From the NCBI GenBank assembly GCA_902793845.1, contig CADBFE010000040.1, positions 1 through 35,361 on the forward strand: DNA of 35,361 bases. Reading direction: 5' to 3'. The notes under the pieces are model-generated. The model did not search any database, was not told where the DNA came from, and was given only the letters and a program-made list of their open reading frames with translations. Positions 34,393 to 35,361 of the stretch are shown here, in pieces. How positions within the stretch are numbered: the first letter of the stretch is position 1; each line of letters begins with the position of its first letter. Made by a program: the position numbers and the translations under genes. This stretch comes from an uncultured Lachnospiraceae bacterium (GTDB lineage Bacteria; Bacillota; Clostridia; Lachnospirales; Lachnospiraceae).

Positions 34393-35361
34393 ATGAAAAC
34401 TGATATAATGTCCCTTGATTTAAATGAACTTACAGAATTCATGACATCCATCGGGGAGAAGGCCTTCAGGGCAAAACAGCTCTATGACTGGATCCATGTA
34501 AAGCATGTACCTTTAAGTGAGATGAGCAATATCTCAGATAAATTAAAAGGAATCCTTGAAGAAAAATGCTACTTTGCCACTCCCGAGGAGATTAAGGTCC
34601 AGGAGTCACGGATAGACGGTACCAGAAAGTATTTATTTAAGTTTGCCGACGGCAACATGGTGGAGACTGTCTGGATGAAATATCATCATGGCAACAGCGT
34701 ATGTATATCGTCCCAGGTAGGATGCCGTATGGGATGTTCATTCTGCGCATCTACTCTGGACGGCCTTGAGAGAAATCTGACAGCGTCAGAGATGCTGGGC
34801 CAGATATACAAGGTATCAAATCTGACAGGTGAGAGGGTATCCAACATCGTGGTCATGGGAAGCGGTGAGCCGATGGACAACTATGACAATGTTGTCAGGT
34901 TCGTAAGGCTTGTATCGGATCCAAGCGGCTTAAACATCAGTCAGCGCAATATCACAGTATCCACATGCGGCCTGGTACCTATGATGAAGAAGCTGGCAGA
35001 TGAGAAACTCCAGATAACACTGGCCCTGTCACTCCATGCGGTTACCGATGAAAAGCGCCGGGAGATCATGCCCATAGCTAAATCATATACGATATCAGAG
35101 CTTATGGATGCCTGTTCATATTACTTTGACAGGACAGGCAGGCGCATTACATTTGAATATTCACTGATAAGGGGCGTAAACGATACGGAACCTGACGCAG
35201 AGGGACTGATAAAGCTGGCCGGGGGAGTCGGAGCCCATGTAAACCTGATCCCGGTCAATCCTGTGACGGAGAGAGGCTATAAGGAGTCTACCAGAGAGGC
35301 AGTTATGGCCTTTAAAAATAAACTTGAAAAAAAACGAATAAATGTTACCATTAGGAGAGAA
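34393..35361 (+). CDS. rlmN: 23S rRNA A2503 methyltransferase RlmN, 3' partial
   Basis: Radical SAM enzyme that methylates C2 of A2503 in 23S rRNA (and A37 of some tRNAs). The frame runs 323 codons from the ATG at 34393 to the window end without a stop. Seen: the N-terminal helical domain (FRAKQLYDWIHVKH), CRMGCSFC holding the three cysteines that bind the iron-sulfur cluster, VVMGSGEPMDNYDNV, NISQRNITVSTCGLVP, and TLALSLHAVTDEKRREIMPIAKSY. The sequence ends in NVTIRRE, just short of the C-terminal catalytic cysteine. The start lies 6 bases after the rsmB stop, with AGGGAG upstream. Confidence 0.95.
   Translation, partial: MKTDIMSLDLNELTEFMTSIGEKAFRAKQLYDWIHVKHVPLSEMSNISDKLKGILEEKCYFATPEEIKVQESRIDGTRKYLFKFADGNMVETVWMKYHHGNSVCISSQVGCRMGCSFCASTLDGLERNLTASEMLGQIYKVSNLTGERVSNIVVMGSGEPMDNYDNVVRFVRLVSDPSGLNISQRNITVSTCGLVPMMKKLADEKLQITLALSLHAVTDEKRREIMPIAKSYTISELMDACSYYFDRTGRRITFEYSLIRGVNDTEPDAEGLIKLAGGVGAHVNLIPVNPVTERGYKESTREAVMAFKNKLEKKRINVTIRRE

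Noticed and set aside
1..35361. CRISPR arrays, tRNA or rRNA genes, riboswitches, insertion sequences
   Set aside because: No regularly spaced repeats, no cloverleaf or conserved riboswitch core, and no transposase or terminal repeats were found by reading the intergenic regions.

Overview
The window reads as a low-to-mid GC Gram-positive chromosome, most likely a Lachnospiraceae anaerobe of the Butyrivibrio/Roseburia type. This is inferred from the fused SecDF, LplB/AraQ-type sugar importers with a YesL (DUF624) partner, strong AGGAGG ribosome sites, Lys-tailed membrane-anchored surface proteins, and the Firmicutes order priA-def-fmt-rsmB-rlmN. No rRNA, tRNA, CRISPR array, transposase or phage gene was seen. 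No gene-free stretch exceeds about 200 bases.

Layout. 1-3456: the tail of an RCK-type (CASTOR/POLLUX-like) channel protein and secDF, each ending in a terminator. 3528-8869: xylulokinase, an unusual RelA/SpoT-domain protein with a large unrecognised C-terminal half, endonuclease IV, a Nudix hydrolase and a broken thrH-like phosphatase gene. 8900-25217: a probable xyloglucan-oligosaccharide locus with a SASA/CE20-like acetylesterase, GH74, GH31 alpha-xylosidase, a surface protein with repeated WWYE/GGYNEW domains, two ABC permeases, a lipoprotein binding protein, DUF624, a broken GH95 alpha-L-fucosidase gene, and a second, shorter surface protein with the same domain. 25300-29173: a small lipoprotein, recJ on the minus strand, and a membrane-anchored trigger-factor/FKBP-like protein. 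29205-35361: priA, def, fmt, rsmB (interrupted) and rlmN (cut by the window end).

How it works together (inference). Surface proteins may hold glycan near the cell, the binding protein and permeases import decorated oligosaccharides, and cytoplasmic enzymes remove acetyl, fucosyl and xylosyl groups and cut the glucan backbone. None of the four enzymes has a signal peptide, so the first extracellular cut must be made by an enzyme outside the window. Released xylose could feed the nearby xylulokinase through an isomerase not seen here. No beta-galactosidase, beta-glucosidase, transporter ATPase or transcription regulator is in the window.

Two things stand out beyond the gene list. First, two intergenic terminators (25921-25986 and 29104-29173) share an almost identical 24-nt loop although their stems differ, which suggests a mobile or functionally constrained element rather than plain terminators. 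Second, four local lesions (perfect tandem duplications of 52 and 55 bp, and frame-shifting deletions in thrH and GH95) sit in otherwise intact genes. Assembly error is a serious explanation and should be excluded before any of these genes is called a pseudogene.
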